IMG/VR virus record: IMGVR_UViG_3300047546_002390
Coordinates: 1-59,622 of that record
Reading direction: 5' to 3' (one strand)
DNA: 59,622 bases
Origin: a virus
Notes under the pieces: model-generated
Databases searched by the model: none
The model's input: only the letters and a program-made list of their open reading frames with translations
Told to the model about the DNA's origin: nothing
Part shown: positions 29,701 through 39,263 of the stretch, in pieces
Layout of the letters: the number at the start of each line of letters is the position of its first letter
Numbering within the stretch: the stretch's first letter is position 1
Position numbers and translations under genes: made by a program

Positions 29701-32700
29701 ATGCGTAATTCCTTTTGACTTGTAGTAATGCTGCGTAGCGTCGTATATTGCCTTCACTACAGAGCGAATCACTTCTGACTGTTTTTCGCTAAGTTCTGGG
29801 GTATCGTCAAAAGCAAGGTCGCCAAACTCTGAACGCCGCTCAATCGGTATAGCCGAATCGTAGAGAATGTCATTTCTCTTGCCACGCACGCCTCCGTACC
29901 AACCAACTGCATCGTCCAGCCCAAACATTTTTCGTGCTTCGTGCTGTATTGCCATGGCTACAGGGTTTGAGTTATTGGAAGAAATTGCCCATGTATGGAT
30001 GATGTCGGAAACTATTGCTAACCGCGCCTCTCTTATCCCTTCCGGAGAATTTATATCGAAAAATGAAATACCGCTCTTGTATTCATAACGCGCTTTATAA
30101 TCCTCTGCATTGCCGGCAATAAACCGCAATCTATTTATCAAAAAGTTTTTTAATAATTCTTTTGTTTCTGGGGAATCAACATTTGTTGCGTCAACAACAA
30201 ATAATCCAGCAGCTGCCACCCTCTCCAGGTAGTCATCTTTCGCTCCGTAATTTACGTAAAGTCTGTCGTAGGCCTTGTGTTGCTCATCTGTTCTTTCTAG
30301 CTCTGGAACAATCTTTCCATCACGGATAAGTGATTTGAAATCCCTTGCGTACTGGTCACTTATTGAGCCACCCTTAGAAATCAATGCCATCCCAGGCTTT
30401 CCTGTGCGTGGGTCAATCTCGCCCATTGGAGAGAACATTAGGGCTAATCCATCCCCGTCTTTCAATGGTCTTCCAGTTAGCGGGTCTTTACGGTCGGCGC
30501 CGTTAGCGCCCTTCATCTCCGCTATTAAATCGTTGAACATTGTCCTTATTTGGAGGCCAAAATTGAGCATGTCTTTTTTGATTTCGTCTCCACCAAGACG
30601 CGTTATCAAGTATGGAGTCAATATTGACTTCTCGTCGCCTAGCGCAATGTTTGTTAGTTCATTCCATTTGTCGCCGAACAGGTCCTCGTATGAGCGTTTT
30701 TCCAGCTCATCTATGATTTCGTCAAACCAGAACCTCTTTTGGATTATTTTGTCATGCTTCTCTACGGACACCACCGCGCCAGAGGACCTGTCAATAGCAA
30801 ACCTTCCGGCAGCACGCCTTTCTTCTTCAGTTGCATTTTCTGGAAGATTGTCAACGGCATCAAATATTCCTTTTAGTGCCCTGAAATTTGCAGCCGCATG
30901 GAAAAATCTTCGTTGAGCAGCTAAATCTAGACCGCTTTCTTTAATTGATTCTTCAGAGAACGATTTAATGAATTCACGCGGTTCAATCTTTGCTGTTTCT
31001 GCAATATTTGACGCAATCATTCTCTTTGCTGAGGAGCTAGCTTTTCTATCCTCCTCGGATGAAAACATGCTTACGCCAAACCCTGTTACATCAAGTGTGG
31101 ATAGGCCCTCGATAACTGGGTCAAGAATCATTGCCCTCACGTCATGTTCTAGTTCCGCAGTTAAATCCTCCTCTGAGGGTATTGGAAGCGAGGCGCGCAG
31201 GCGCTCAGATGGTCCTGTAGCAAAGGATGCTAGGCCTTCCGGCCTTTCTGGGGCCTCGAATGTGTATGGCTCCTGAGTCTTCTCTGGTTCTTCGGCAGCC
31301 TCGTCCCCGCCTATGAGCTGTCTTAGCGCCCTGGCCATCCGTCCCCTGCGCTTCTCGCGCTCTGGTTTTTGCGTAGCCCCAGAAGAAAGTCTTATTGTCG
31401 GACGCCCGTCCGCACGTCTATCCCACGGAAGGTCATCTTTATCTACCCCAGCAAGGGTGTAAATGTCATCGCGCAATTTTTTGCTTAAAGCGCGCTTTGC
31501 CATTTCTCTGTTTGGGTGCATTATTGCAACAAACGCCTCAGCTATTGCTTCGCGCTTATTGACATTTCCATAAGATGTTGCAGTTAGCGCTTTGTCCGGA
31601 TTTGCCCTAAACATTTCCTCGGCGTCACGACCAGTCAGGTCAACAAACTGCGTATATATTTCTATTGCTTCATTGTCCGTATCGGGGTTTGCATATTCCT
31701 CAGCAACATCGAGTGCTGCGGTGTATTTAGGGTCCCTTAAATCGCCATTTCCGTAGTACGAACGCGCCTTGCCGGATGCCCCATTTGTCTCCGTATCCCA
31801 TATGGCGCGATAGTGGAGCCAGTGGCCATATTCGTGCACTAGTGTGCCCTCAAGGCTTCTGTCCATATGTGCATCGCGCGGTTCTGGGAGCCTGTCTGGA
31901 TTTAGTGAAATTGGATATACGCCCTTTTCGGATGTCGTTAACGACTCCCTATCAATTATTGCTCGCGGTGTAAATCCAATGAGCCCGTATTCGCGCACTG
32001 CGAGCCCACTAACGAATGGCGTCTTCTCTACCCCGCGCTGAATCCGTAGCTGCTCCATGCGCTGTTTCATATCCCCGTTGTTTTCGTAAGCATCTACAGC
32101 TTCGCGTGAAAACACTGTTATCAGGGGGGCGCCATGGTTCTCGAACATCCACCTCATCTGCGGGGACGACTCAAGTAGCCCACGAACAAGGTCTTGTGCT
32201 GCCTTTACCGACTCTGGGGAATAATCAATAGGTAGAGAATTGTCAGCTTTGCCTAGTTCCGAATAATACTTTTCTAGGAATTTTCTCCACTTACGATTTG
32301 TGCGCCAAGTATCACCGGCTATGTCATCAGCCCACATTTCAAAACGCTGTTCGTCGCTGGTTGGGACAACCACTTGCGCGATTTCGTCAGGAGTCATCCC
32401 AGCTAGCCATTTGGTGTTGGTTCTGCGTACTTCTTTTCCGGATGCATCAGGCTGGCCATAGCCCTTGACCGCGCGCTTACCTGGCTCTGTTGGCTTCTGT
32501 TCCTGTGTTGGCTTGATTTGAATGACCGGCCGGTTGCGACCAGATGAAAGCGACTCAGAATTTGATGAAAGTGATTCGAAATACGAAGCTTTGTCTTTTT
32601 CAAACTGGGCTACTTCTTCATTAAATTTGTCGACTGTTTGCTTATGCAGCGAATCGCGCTTTTGTTTATTCAGAGCATCTGTCGGCCAATTCTTTTCGAT

Positions 32701-35637
32701 AGCCCCATCAATAATCCGGCGCATTACTTGGCTTGTTGCAAAAGCATCTGAGTCAGCGTTATGGTGGCCATCGCCGAGGTTTACTCCGAGATATTCGGTT
32801 ATTGCAGCAAGGCTACTAGATGGCTTTTTATTTCCTTCTTTGTCAAGCATGAACGGACCGTCATCCGTTTCCGGGGTCCACTTTGGGAGAGTTAGGGAAG
32901 CTATTTCTCTCGTGTCCAGGTATCCAGATGGGCGCCACTTTTCACCCATTTGTTCCAGAACGCCGTCAAGAACTCCCTTATCAAATGTGGCATTCTGAAC
33001 GCCAAATATTGCTTCTGGGCCCGCAAACTCAATCAGCTGCTTATGTGCTTCGTCTATAGATATCTGGCTGCCCAGCCATTCATCTGTTAGTGGATTTCCG
33101 TCTTTATCTTTGAGATTATTCCTAGACCACTCACCGAGTGGCTCTCCAGGATTCATGAACAGATTTATTCTTTCGACCTCTTTGCCGTTTTTTATTTTCA
33201 CGGCACCGAACTGGACTGGCGCACCTTTACTAATCTCTTTCCCGAATTCGTCAAAAACTAATCCGGTTGTTTCATAGTCAAAAAATATAACTTCTTTGTC
33301 GTCGTACAGCTTCTTAAACTCGTCCCACGATTTTATGTCTGCGAATTCTTCATCAGCAGTACCGATAAATGCACCAAGCGTTGGCGTTCTTGGGTGACGT
33401 GGTGGTTTCCCGCTACTTAGCGTATTGGAATCAACATTATCTAGTGCTACTTCTTTTGCCCCAGAACTGAGCTTGCCTTGACCGGAAAGTTTGACGTCCC
33501 AGATTTCACGTCCATCATCAGTCTGCGTCTTCTTAACCAGCTTGTATGTTGCACCAGCAGGCAGCAATACTTCGTGTTCATTTATTCCAAAATATCTTTC
33601 GTCGAGAGGCTTCCGGGTATCAAAGTTTTCTAGGTTATAGTCATTTGGGCGTCTAGATATGTATCTGCCACGCGTGTTCTTTGTTGTTAATAAGCGAAGA
33701 ACTATTGGCCTTTTGTCTCCCATTCCAGAGTATTGGCCTGGGGCCATCACTGTAAAGCTCTGGAAGCCCCTATCGCCAAATGTGTCACCCTCTTTAAGCG
33801 ATGCAATTTCTGGCGTATTCGCGATTGACCTATACAACGTTATGCCGGCGGTTATTCTGTTGTCCATTAGGAGCCGCTGCATAGACGCATATTCGTACAG
33901 GTTGGGGGACCGCGGGTCATCAAATGTGTAACCCAGCCTTAGTGAGTCATTAATTACTGACCCAAAATCTTTATACTCAGTTATTTTTTCAAGAGCTCCA
34001 TCGTATTTAGGCAAAGACGCATCTATATCGTTTTTTTCAAACACTCTAGATATGAGTCTGTATAGTGATTCTGGAGTGAGCAATGCCCCCTCTTCCCACG
34101 TGCCATAGTCGCCGTCGTACAGCTCTGATACGTGGACTCCACGAGAGCTACGCTTAGTTGAGCCGGACGATAGACGGCCCGAGGATGCCACTGCGAGCTG
34201 TTTTAGCGGCCTTGAGTACATTATCTGTGCTTCTTCATCCGCAAATACTTCATATGCGGCGGGGAAGTCGACAAGCTCCTCGGCTGTTGCTTCTGTTTCA
34301 AAAAGCCCAGTATCTGGATTTTTTCTATATAGAGAAGATATTTTCTTTTTATCTTCCGCAGAGAATATTTCTGGTTGCTCCGTGATGGCCTTGTCGATTA
34401 TCGATAAGAACTTCTGTTTGTCGTTTTCTCCAGCCCACGTAAATCCATTCTTGGGCCAATGGACAGCGCCGCGTGCCCCCTTGCCTGAATGGCCGTGTGT
34501 ATATATCGAAGCAACATCAAGCTCGTTATATAGTTTTTCATTTCTGGCATTAAACGCCGAACCTATCCCCTGGCCCTGAGCCATGCCAAGAACATAAAAT
34601 GAATCATGAGAAATTAATCCCAGGTTTTTTTCGTCATTAGAAACATTGATATATGTTCTATATGCGCGTGCTAGCGATAAACGTCCATCTTCATAGGAGA
34701 GAAATGATTTTTTATTTTCGTCCGTTAATGATTCGATGAGTTCTTTTTCGTACTCTGGAAGCGGTCTAACCAAAAACCCAAGCTGAACCTCGGTCAGCAT
34801 GTCGCCCGGTTCGAATGTATCACCATATAGCTCTTTGGCATCAGCGATATCCGCATCGTTAGCCTTATGAACTTTTACAGAAGTAGAGTATTTCGAGTCA
34901 CTGCTAGGAGCAATGTCTATCAATACCCTGTTGCCTATATTTATTTTTTTCCCATCGTCGGTGGTAATAATAATGTCTTCATCAAGTGTCATTTCACCTT
35001 TAAAAAGCTCAGCCAACAAATCGCGGACACGCTGTTTTTCTAGCTTCCTGTCTTCATTGTCCTGGATTACCATTAACGGTTTTGGCTCCGGCATTCCAGG
35101 CGGCCGTGGTGGGCGAGGACCTTTTTCTTCCTCGTATACGTCTTCTTTTAAAAATTCACCCTGCTTTATATCGTCTATAAACTCAGATGCAAGTTTTTTC
35201 TTTTCGTCAGACACGGGTGGCTGGGAATCAACAATCTCCTGATACTTCTTCCCTGAAGAAAGCGTTCTCGACGTGTCTGGCTCTTCCGCCATTCTCGTAC
35301 CTGACGCTCGGGTATTGCGATTTTCAGCACCGCCAATGCCAACCCATACCGGCTTAGTTGTCCCCTCGTCTGCCCAGCCATCATTATCTGGGTCTAGGCG
35401 GCTACCGGTTGGGCGTCTGTTTCCCGGTCTACCGCCGGTCGGCAGGTCTATGTTTAATCCATGGTCCCTTCCGCGTCTTCTATCACGGTGACCGTCGCCA
35501 ATTCGTGGCCTATCGATAGCTCTTGAGCCAAGATAGCGGCCAAGTCTTCCTAGGGCAGCTTTCTTTTCCGGGCTTGAATTTGCACCGCGACGAGATTCCT
35601 CAAAGGGAATGTGAAACTCTTGATTATCTGCAGACAT
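26791..35637 (-). CDS. Giant multidomain polyvalent protein (2948 residues)
   Basis: Visible modules: a Ca-site-like LDPDNDGWADEGT (about 81); a GNAT-like region with GQGIGSA (about 355); an ADP-ribosyltransferase-like domain (about 595-720) with LYRSI, FQSFT and NEHEVLLPAG (ExE, about 689); a DEDD exonuclease (about 780-975) with FFDYETTGL, VQNATFDKG and HHNADSDAF; a metallopeptidase (about 1100-1420) with LVHEYGHWLH and a downstream REAIAEAF; a second ART-like domain (about 1975-2090) with VWRGM, SSWTTS and GEDEVVVLG; and an HDLFGHLGTGRAF region (about 2440). Nine LSSG linkers and one FSSG separate regions, at about 126, 488, 723, 739, 1029, 1416, 2140 (FSSG), 2151, 2553 and 2596. Phage polyvalent proteins of this kind are thought to enter with the DNA and counter host defences. 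Confidence 0.85.
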   Translation of the reverse strand: MSADNQEFHIPFEESRRGANSSPEKKAALGRLGRYLGSRAIDRPRIGDGHRDRRRGRDHGLNIDLPTGGRPGNRRPTGSRLDPDNDGWADEGTTKPVWVGIGGAENRNTRASGTRMAEEPDTSRTLSSGKKYQEIVDSQPPVSDEKKKLASEFIDDIKQGEFLKEDVYEEEKGPRPPRPPGMPEPKPLMVIQDNEDRKLEKQRVRDLLAELFKGEMTLDEDIIITTDDGKKINIGNRVLIDIAPSSDSKYSTSVKVHKANDADIADAKELYGDTFEPGDMLTEVQLGFLVRPLPEYEKELIESLTDENKKSFLSYEDGRLSLARAYRTYINVSNDEKNLGLISHDSFYVLGMAQGQGIGSAFNARNEKLYNELDVASIYTHGHSGKGARGAVHWPKNGFTWAGENDKQKFLSIIDKAITEQPEIFSAEDKKKISSLYRKNPDTGLFETEATAEELVDFPAAYEVFADEEAQIMYSRPLKQLAVASSGRLSSGSTKRSSRGVHVSELYDGDYGTWEEGALLTPESLYRLISRVFEKNDIDASLPKYDGALEKITEYKDFGSVINDSLRLGYTFDDPRSPNLYEYASMQRLLMDNRITAGITLYRSIANTPEIASLKEGDTFGDRGFQSFTVMAPGQYSGMGDKRPIVLRLLTTKNTRGRYISRRPNDYNLENFDTRKPLDERYFGINEHEVLLPAGATYKLVKKTQTDDGREIWDVKLSGQGKLSSGAKEVALDNVDSNTLSSGKPPRHPRTPTLGAFIGTADEEFADIKSWDEFKKLYDDKEVIFFDYETTGLVFDEFGKEISKGAPVQFGAVKIKNGKEVERINLFMNPGEPLGEWSRNNLKDKDGNPLTDEWLGSQISIDEAHKQLIEFAGPEAIFGVQNATFDKGVLDGVLEQMGEKWRPSGYLDTREIASLTLPKWTPETDDGPFMLDKEGNKKPSSSLAAITEYLGVNLGDGHHNADSDAFATSQVMRRIIDGAIEKNWPTDALNKQKRDSLHKQTVDKFNEEVAQFEKDKASYFESLSSNSESLSSGRNRPVIQIKPTQEQKPTEPGKRAVKGYGQPDASGKEVRRTNTKWLAGMTPDEIAQVVVPTSDEQRFEMWADDIAGDTWRTNRKWRKFLEKYYSELGKADNSLPIDYSPESVKAAQDLVRGLLESSPQMRWMFENHGAPLITVFSREAVDAYENNGDMKQRMEQLRIQRGVEKTPFVSGLAVREYGLIGFTPRAIIDRESLTTSEKGVYPISLNPDRLPEPRDAHMDRSLEGTLVHEYGHWLHYRAIWDTETNGASGKARSYYGNGDLRDPKYTAALDVAEEYANPDTDNEAIEIYTQFVDLTGRDAEEMFRANPDKALTATSYGNVNKREAIAEAFVAIMHPNREMAKRALSKKLRDDIYTLAGVDKDDLPWDRRADGRPTIRLSSGATQKPEREKRRGRMARALRQLIGGDEAAEEPEKTQEPYTFEAPERPEGLASFATGPSERLRASLPIPSEEDLTAELEHDVRAMILDPVIEGLSTLDVTGFGVSMFSSEEDRKASSSAKRMIASNIAETAKIEPREFIKSFSEESIKESGLDLAAQRRFFHAAANFRALKGIFDAVDNLPENATEEERRAAGRFAIDRSSGAVVSVEKHDKIIQKRFWFDEIIDELEKRSYEDLFGDKWNELTNIALGDEKSILTPYLITRLGGDEIKKDMLNFGLQIRTMFNDLIAEMKGANGADRKDPLTGRPLKDGDGLALMFSPMGEIDPRTGKPGMALISKGGSISDQYARDFKSLIRDGKIVPELERTDEQHKAYDRLYVNYGAKDDYLERVAAAGLFVVDATNVDSPETKELLKNFLINRLRFIAGNAEDYKARYEYKSGISFFDINSPEGIREARLAIVSDIIHTWAISSNNSNPVAMAIQHEARKMFGLDDAVGWYGGVRGKRNDILYDSAIPIERRSEFGDLAFDDTPELSEKQSEVIRSVVKAIYDATQHYYKSKGITHLGVWRGMKATPQMAVGRGEIAEREVAMRPLSSWTTSSTMAQAFSTSLAAAKKPGIDALEEAQAVFDSNVLMKAYIPVEQIFSNPLTGFGCLGEDEVVVLGRPTKTLMITPPANFLPEMPSDGEGTEGAREVIQQTLDIATNRDKITNAAYRELRRTGFDKFSSGPTRNDSERLSSGARLSQVTEKLPIEGELSVAETTGETEGGISKIAFGKRIAAVLEKTLGITLDDYQRKTIQDIMPNLLKALNKRRLQEVKPHPAFSDTGRQLLDSISISIAADGIPFVSADPIPQIAEHIPKKIDWRTVELPSRSSLLPILDRAVAGSLLFDDEKKEWLDVLGNAVARQASVNGESVLQYVDEAAKAKFPLLEAIAPKGYVLPSDAIGNSALQRDVLPGIYGEAWRKHSEFMMELAAKAGAAMGDNSLFDGTKNRRDSSSFVESYVGGIEDPIYFNMGLSGKALQALHDLFGHLGTGRAFDRHGEWANDIAMMSMADHPDSPLSDLEKLAVKHLHFQLYAARRLGRSRRDDSGDPGFIHAVTDTFGIRDGELRGRRVSLVYAGDFRTAAEEMERVSINNKLSSGRKKIQDASKDDIELAVAQDIIGHSESRARRFKPSKSTRLSSGKVIKYNLIEARMKASDMRITFNRDPERVAAVKATLTKGFMGGFTVEVDRMDDIKEGIAIARNKHGMKVDAVADFDAEGNPSDELVETFLSWMDFHGPKTFANPKQGADKTTIGGWVSDGTVYLDVVDVYPNNEENLSRAADMGLQEDQIAVTDLNKLWELLGRNEDPSPAFIDSGGTGGFTLDEESVRKVSAALSELKSNKFNTGSSHLKRIGNTRKFTEGPITGARRVRNTDLSTGETNDYWVISGADGMVKVFTHEQYIKVRDGKIQGLFDKMSNPSDILRSMFEAEKLKPAATMSFGSRRTVGKPTISKEHKGRGLAAAMANLYGFANGLNNVGVQMGDKVVAAMA

Positions 35638-35671
35638 CTAAATAAATAATACCATTACAAATAAAGGCCAA

Positions 35672-35995
35672 TTAGAGGCGCTTACCGCATTTGGTGCATA
35701 TTTTTGACCACGGGTAGAAGCGGACCATATTCATTGGATGGTCACATTCCAGGAGGCGCTTTGCTTCAGAATTGAGGACTGTTCGAATCCACGCAGAAAG
35801 GGAAATCTGCTCAATGGAGGCGGCTTCTTTCCAGCGATTTCGTTCATAATCGTTAGTTCTGATTAGAACCTGCTTGTCTGCTGGCCCATCTTCAGCATCT
35901 ATTGACGTGGAAATGCTGGGGGTTAACGTTTCCGCCACCTTGTCCATGGCGGAGCGGATGTTGTCAGTCTCTTCTTGGTTATTTTCCTGGCTCAT
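35672..35995 (-). CDS. Ribbon-helix-helix-like protein with C-terminal zinc knuckle
   Basis: A 107-residue protein. Residues 45-78 (VLIRTNDYERNRWKEAA then LSAWIRTVLNSEA) have the strand-helix-helix pattern of ribbon-helix-helix DNA-binding proteins. The C-terminus has ECDHPM and ICTKCGKRL, a zinc knuckle. It is probably a DNA-binding regulator. It overlaps the upstream gene by 17 nt. Confidence 0.6.
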   Translation of the reverse strand: MSQENNQEETDNIRSAMDKVAETLTPSISTSIDAEDGPADKQVLIRTNDYERNRWKEAASIEQISLSAWIRTVLNSEAKRLLECDHPMNMVRFYPWSKICTKCGKRL

Positions 35996-36647
35996 CGTCG
36001 CTGAAATCCCTGTATCTAGGCTCTTCTTCTGAGTCAGATACTACTTCAGCATCAATTATCAAACCTTCATCTTCTTGATGTTTCCGAAGAATTGAAGAAA
36101 CAGTTTCCTCCGGCAATACGCCAGAAATCGCCATGAGTTCAAGCAGCTTTTTAGCTTCAGATTCAGCGTCAAAACCAGACGCCGGCGTCGTAACTCCAGG
36201 CTGGCCAGCAATTGTTGCGCGAACCTGAGAGTTGATATTCCCGTCAATATTTACATTGACATTTGTTTGCTCCATGCCAAGAAGTTTCGTTCTTCTGTCC
36301 ATAATTGAGAGCACCTGCTGGATTGCTTTCAGGTCTGGTTCTACCTGCATCTCTGTACCGTCGTCCATTACAACGCGCCTGTGCTGCGTCATGGGCCAAA
36401 TAGCCTGCTGGAGGTTGTCTAGGCGCTCCAACTCCATTCTGAGCACCTCTGGGTAGGCCAGGATGGCTTCCTTATTCATCTTTTCCAGTTGACGCTGAAT
36501 TGAGCGTGAAACAGACGATGTTGAGATGCCGAATCTTCTGGCTATCTCATTGACAGACGTACCGGCCTGGCGCATCTTGAAAATACGCATGTCTCTCTCG
36601 TTGAGAAACTCTTTAGTAGTAATCGGTTTTGATTTTTCGTCGCTCAT
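35979..36647 (-). CDS. HTH protein, terminase-small-subunit-like
   Basis: A 222-residue protein. A helix-turn-helix near residues 25-50 (KMRQAGTSVNEIARRFGISTSSVSRSI) is followed by a helical middle with LSIMDRRTKLLGME, as in many phage small terminase subunits. The C-terminus is acidic. It could recognise packaging DNA or regulate genes; the large terminase is not in the window. It overlaps primase-helicase by 4 nt. Confidence 0.55.
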   Translation of the reverse strand: MSDEKSKPITTKEFLNERDMRIFKMRQAGTSVNEIARRFGISTSSVSRSIQRQLEKMNKEAILAYPEVLRMELERLDNLQQAIWPMTQHRRVVMDDGTEMQVEPDLKAIQQVLSIMDRRTKLLGMEQTNVNVNIDGNINSQVRATIAGQPGVTTPASGFDAESEAKKLLELMAISGVLPEETVSSILRKHQEDEGLIIDAEVVSDSEEEPRYRDFSDDEPGK

Positions 36648-38488
36648 TTAACAGCCTTAGACCACTCGATGACCTCAAATGGAAATCTGACGCCTCTTTT
36701 CATTTTAGTCGGCCACTGACGCTCGTCACGAGCACCACGGAAATGTCGAACATCGTAAACATATGCCCCGAGGGCCGTGGGGTCTGGCTGAAGGGAAATA
36801 CCGAATTCTGGCCAGCGCGACCAGACTGCCGAACCAAAGGGCCGAAGGTCTCTGCTCGTCATGCTGGTTCCCAGTGGAGCGTGATGTTCAATCCATAGGG
36901 CGCACTTGTAGATGGTTCTAATGGTGTCAAGGTATTTTGCAACCTCTAGCGCAATTGATTCAGACGTTCTTCCGCCTGGGTCAAGAAACGCCTTGTAAAG
37001 AGGCCCAATCACTAGTAACTCTGGCTTAACCCTGTCGAGGGTATCCTCGAGAATTGCCCTATCCGAAGCTTTAAGCAGGTCCATTCCTGATGGGCGTGTT
37101 AGTAGTTCTGCGTTCAGTCTTGAAACCCGGGCATGAGCCATTGCCTGCATCGCGATTGAGCGTCCAGTTCGGCGAATAATTCTGTCAGGGTTTTCAAGGT
37201 CTACCGTAAGTGTCTTGATTGGATTCATCGGCTGAAACGAGAACGGATGGATTCCGGCGGCAGACAGGAGTGCTACTTGCCTAGCGAGCATTGTCTTGCC
37301 GACACCTTCGGCGGCAACAACAATCACTCTTTCGCCTCTCTCAATTAGTCCTGGTATTGCCCATTCGTACGAGTCGCCGTCTGTTTCTTTAAGAAAATCA
37401 TTCCAATGAACCAGTCGGCCTGTATCAAGAGTAAATGACACAGTTGCTGTTGAGAGGATGAGATTGCTTTTTGCAATTTTCTGTTTTGTATTGAGGTCGT
37501 CGCGCTCTAACAGCTCCTGTAAATTTAAAAGCGCAAGCCCTTCTGGGGACGCCTCATCGTCAATTCGGTGTACTGCTGGCTCAATATCGCTAAAACCATC
37601 TTCAGAAACGTTCGCAGAATATGTTTCTGCGTGCTCTTCGTAGGCAAGAAGTTCATCGATGGATTTACCTGATGAAAGATGGTCTGTGATGTCTTTGTGC
37701 GATGGGCAAATCCATACCTGCGCATCACAGCCAGCTTCATTTAGTTTTTGTTGAACATCAAGAGCATGCTTGATTCCGACTTCATCATTGTCTGCAACTA
37801 TTTCAACAAGACTTCCAGCGAGTGGTTCCGTGTGGATATCTAGCCATTTCCCAGCTCCGCCTGGCATTGTCGTTGCGATAAATCCAGCCTCTATGAGGGT
37901 GTCTGCATCTTTCTCCCCCTCTACAACCCACACTGGAGCGTTATATGTTTTGGCAGAAATAACAGCTGGCAAGTTGTATAGGACTTTTGGCACGTCACCA
38001 AGACTGTATTCCCATCCGCCTTTCCCGTCTGGTTTGCGCTGGCGAAACGTTTTCTTTCCGTCTTCATCTACGTATCGCAGTTTTTGGAAAAGAAGCACGC
38101 CGTTTTCATCCGTGTAGTCATATGTGGCTACAAGTGTTTGTTTTTTTGGTGGCTCAACCTGCTTTGGCGTTACATGTTTTTGCTCTGTCTTTTTTGGTGC
38201 CGGTGGCGGCCTATGGTCGGTTTTGTATGTCTGTTCAAAATCGTCTTTCTTAGGCATCAAGTCAGCGACGCTAAGACCAACAGCCGCACATATTTCCTCG
38301 ACATTGCAGGACATTCCACGATGACACGTAACAAGGACTCGGCCATCTGCTCCTTGCCCGACGGAAAGCGATGGATTTGAGTCGTCATTTCTGCACGGAC
38401 AACGCGCCACCCAGCCAGAGCCAGCTCTTCTGACGCCGTCAAGCAGGCCGAGAAAATTTTCTGTTTCTTCTGATGGAACTGTTGTCAT
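36644..38488 (-). CDS. Bifunctional TOPRIM primase / RecA-like helicase
   Basis: A 614-residue protein. The N-terminus (about 15-65) is a CHC2-like zinc region with CPCRNDD and CHRGMSC. TOPRIM follows with VVEGEKDAD (about 189) and a VADNDEVG motif. The C-terminal ATPase has VAAEGVGKTMLARQ (Walker A, about 393) and LLVIGPLYKAF. Such fusions prime and unwind DNA. The start shares one base with the WhiB gene stop (TAATG). Confidence 0.9.
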   Translation of the reverse strand: MTTVPSEETENFLGLLDGVRRAGSGWVARCPCRNDDSNPSLSVGQGADGRVLVTCHRGMSCNVEEICAAVGLSVADLMPKKDDFEQTYKTDHRPPPAPKKTEQKHVTPKQVEPPKKQTLVATYDYTDENGVLLFQKLRYVDEDGKKTFRQRKPDGKGGWEYSLGDVPKVLYNLPAVISAKTYNAPVWVVEGEKDADTLIEAGFIATTMPGGAGKWLDIHTEPLAGSLVEIVADNDEVGIKHALDVQQKLNEAGCDAQVWICPSHKDITDHLSSGKSIDELLAYEEHAETYSANVSEDGFSDIEPAVHRIDDEASPEGLALLNLQELLERDDLNTKQKIAKSNLILSTATVSFTLDTGRLVHWNDFLKETDGDSYEWAIPGLIERGERVIVVAAEGVGKTMLARQVALLSAAGIHPFSFQPMNPIKTLTVDLENPDRIIRRTGRSIAMQAMAHARVSRLNAELLTRPSGMDLLKASDRAILEDTLDRVKPELLVIGPLYKAFLDPGGRTSESIALEVAKYLDTIRTIYKCALWIEHHAPLGTSMTSRDLRPFGSAVWSRWPEFGISLQPDPTALGAYVYDVRHFRGARDERQWPTKMKRGVRFPFEVIEWSKAVK

Positions 38489-38823
38489 TAATTTGCCTGC
38501 GATGAGAGGAAAAGCAGATTAACAGGTATGCGTGGTATGGGAACAATGTTCAGCTGTTTACGAATCTTCTGACGTTCCCGCTCTGTCGCCCCACCCCATA
38601 TTCCAAACATTTCGTGATAAAGCGAGTAGGACAAACATTCCTGCCGGATGTGGCAAGTTGAGCAGATTTTCTTGGCAATCTCTGTGTTTAGTTTGGCCTC
38701 ACGGATTTTTCGGGAGAATTCGCCGGGCTCTGATTTATCGGCCATCGGGAACCAAATGTCGGGGTCATGCCCAGCGCAGTCACCTCCGCGTGGAAGTTCG
38801 TCTATGCGACTAATTGCTTTCAT
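38488..38823 (-). CDS. whiB: WhiB-family Fe-S transcription regulator
   Basis: A 111-residue WhiB-like protein. The four iron-sulfur cysteines are Cys 16 (GGDCAG) and the cluster ICSTCHIRQEC (about 53-63). DPDIWFP and the GIWGG turn (about 74-78) are present, followed by a basic segment. WhiB proteins bind a 4Fe-4S cluster and the sigma-A subunit to redirect transcription; they are restricted to actinobacteria and their phages. It is translationally coupled to the primase. Confidence 0.92.
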   Translation of the reverse strand: MKAISRIDELPRGGDCAGHDPDIWFPMADKSEPGEFSRKIREAKLNTEIAKKICSTCHIRQECLSYSLYHEMFGIWGGATERERQKIRKQLNIVPIPRIPVNLLFLSSQAN

Positions 38824-38849
38824 CTGGCCCTCCCATGAATTACCGGAGG

Positions 38850-39263
38850 CTAGGTGTCCCCCGAAATGCGATTTACATCACGTGCAGAAAGATACACGAC
38901 GGCGCTGCGGATTACAAGAATTCCGCCAACATCCTCTGCGGCAATATCGACGGCCTCCATGGGCACACCAATTCTTGCCGCTATTGCCGCTCGCGTTTTT
39001 TCAATTCGCGTCTCCTCTTCTGCGAGGTTGTCGTCATAGAAAACGCTTTGAACTGGCGGTGCTGTTAACTTCTTTAGTTCTACTGCTTGTTCTTCGGCGC
39101 GCAAACACCACATACATGCTATTTCGTCAGAGTTCGCAGCTCTTTTTCTAACATCGACATGACCACACTCGAGCTTGTGGTTGTACGTTAGCTGTCCCCA
39201 TCTACCAATTTTTTCGATAGATAATATTTTGCGCCTTGGCGCTCTTCGTCTTTCCGTAGTCAT
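38850..39263 (-). CDS. Hypothetical zinc-finger-like protein
   Basis: A 137-residue protein: a basic start (TTERRRAPRRK), then LECGHVDVRKRAANSDEIACMWC, a C-H-C-C metal site (about 32-55), then a long helical stretch and a beta-rich end (VGGILVIRSAVVYLSARDV). Function unknown. Lies between WhiB and the H1-like gene. Confidence 0.6.
   Translation of the reverse strand: MTTERRRAPRRKILSIEKIGRWGQLTYNHKLECGHVDVRKRAANSDEIACMWCLRAEEQAVELKKLTAPPVQSVFYDDNLAEEETRIEKTRAAIAARIGVPMEAVDIAAEDVGGILVIRSAVVYLSARDVNRISGDT

Noticed and set aside
36644-38488. LSSG also occurs in the primase-helicase (HLSSGKSI)
   Set aside because: A single copy in a folded region between helices is likely coincidence and is not counted among the linker copies.
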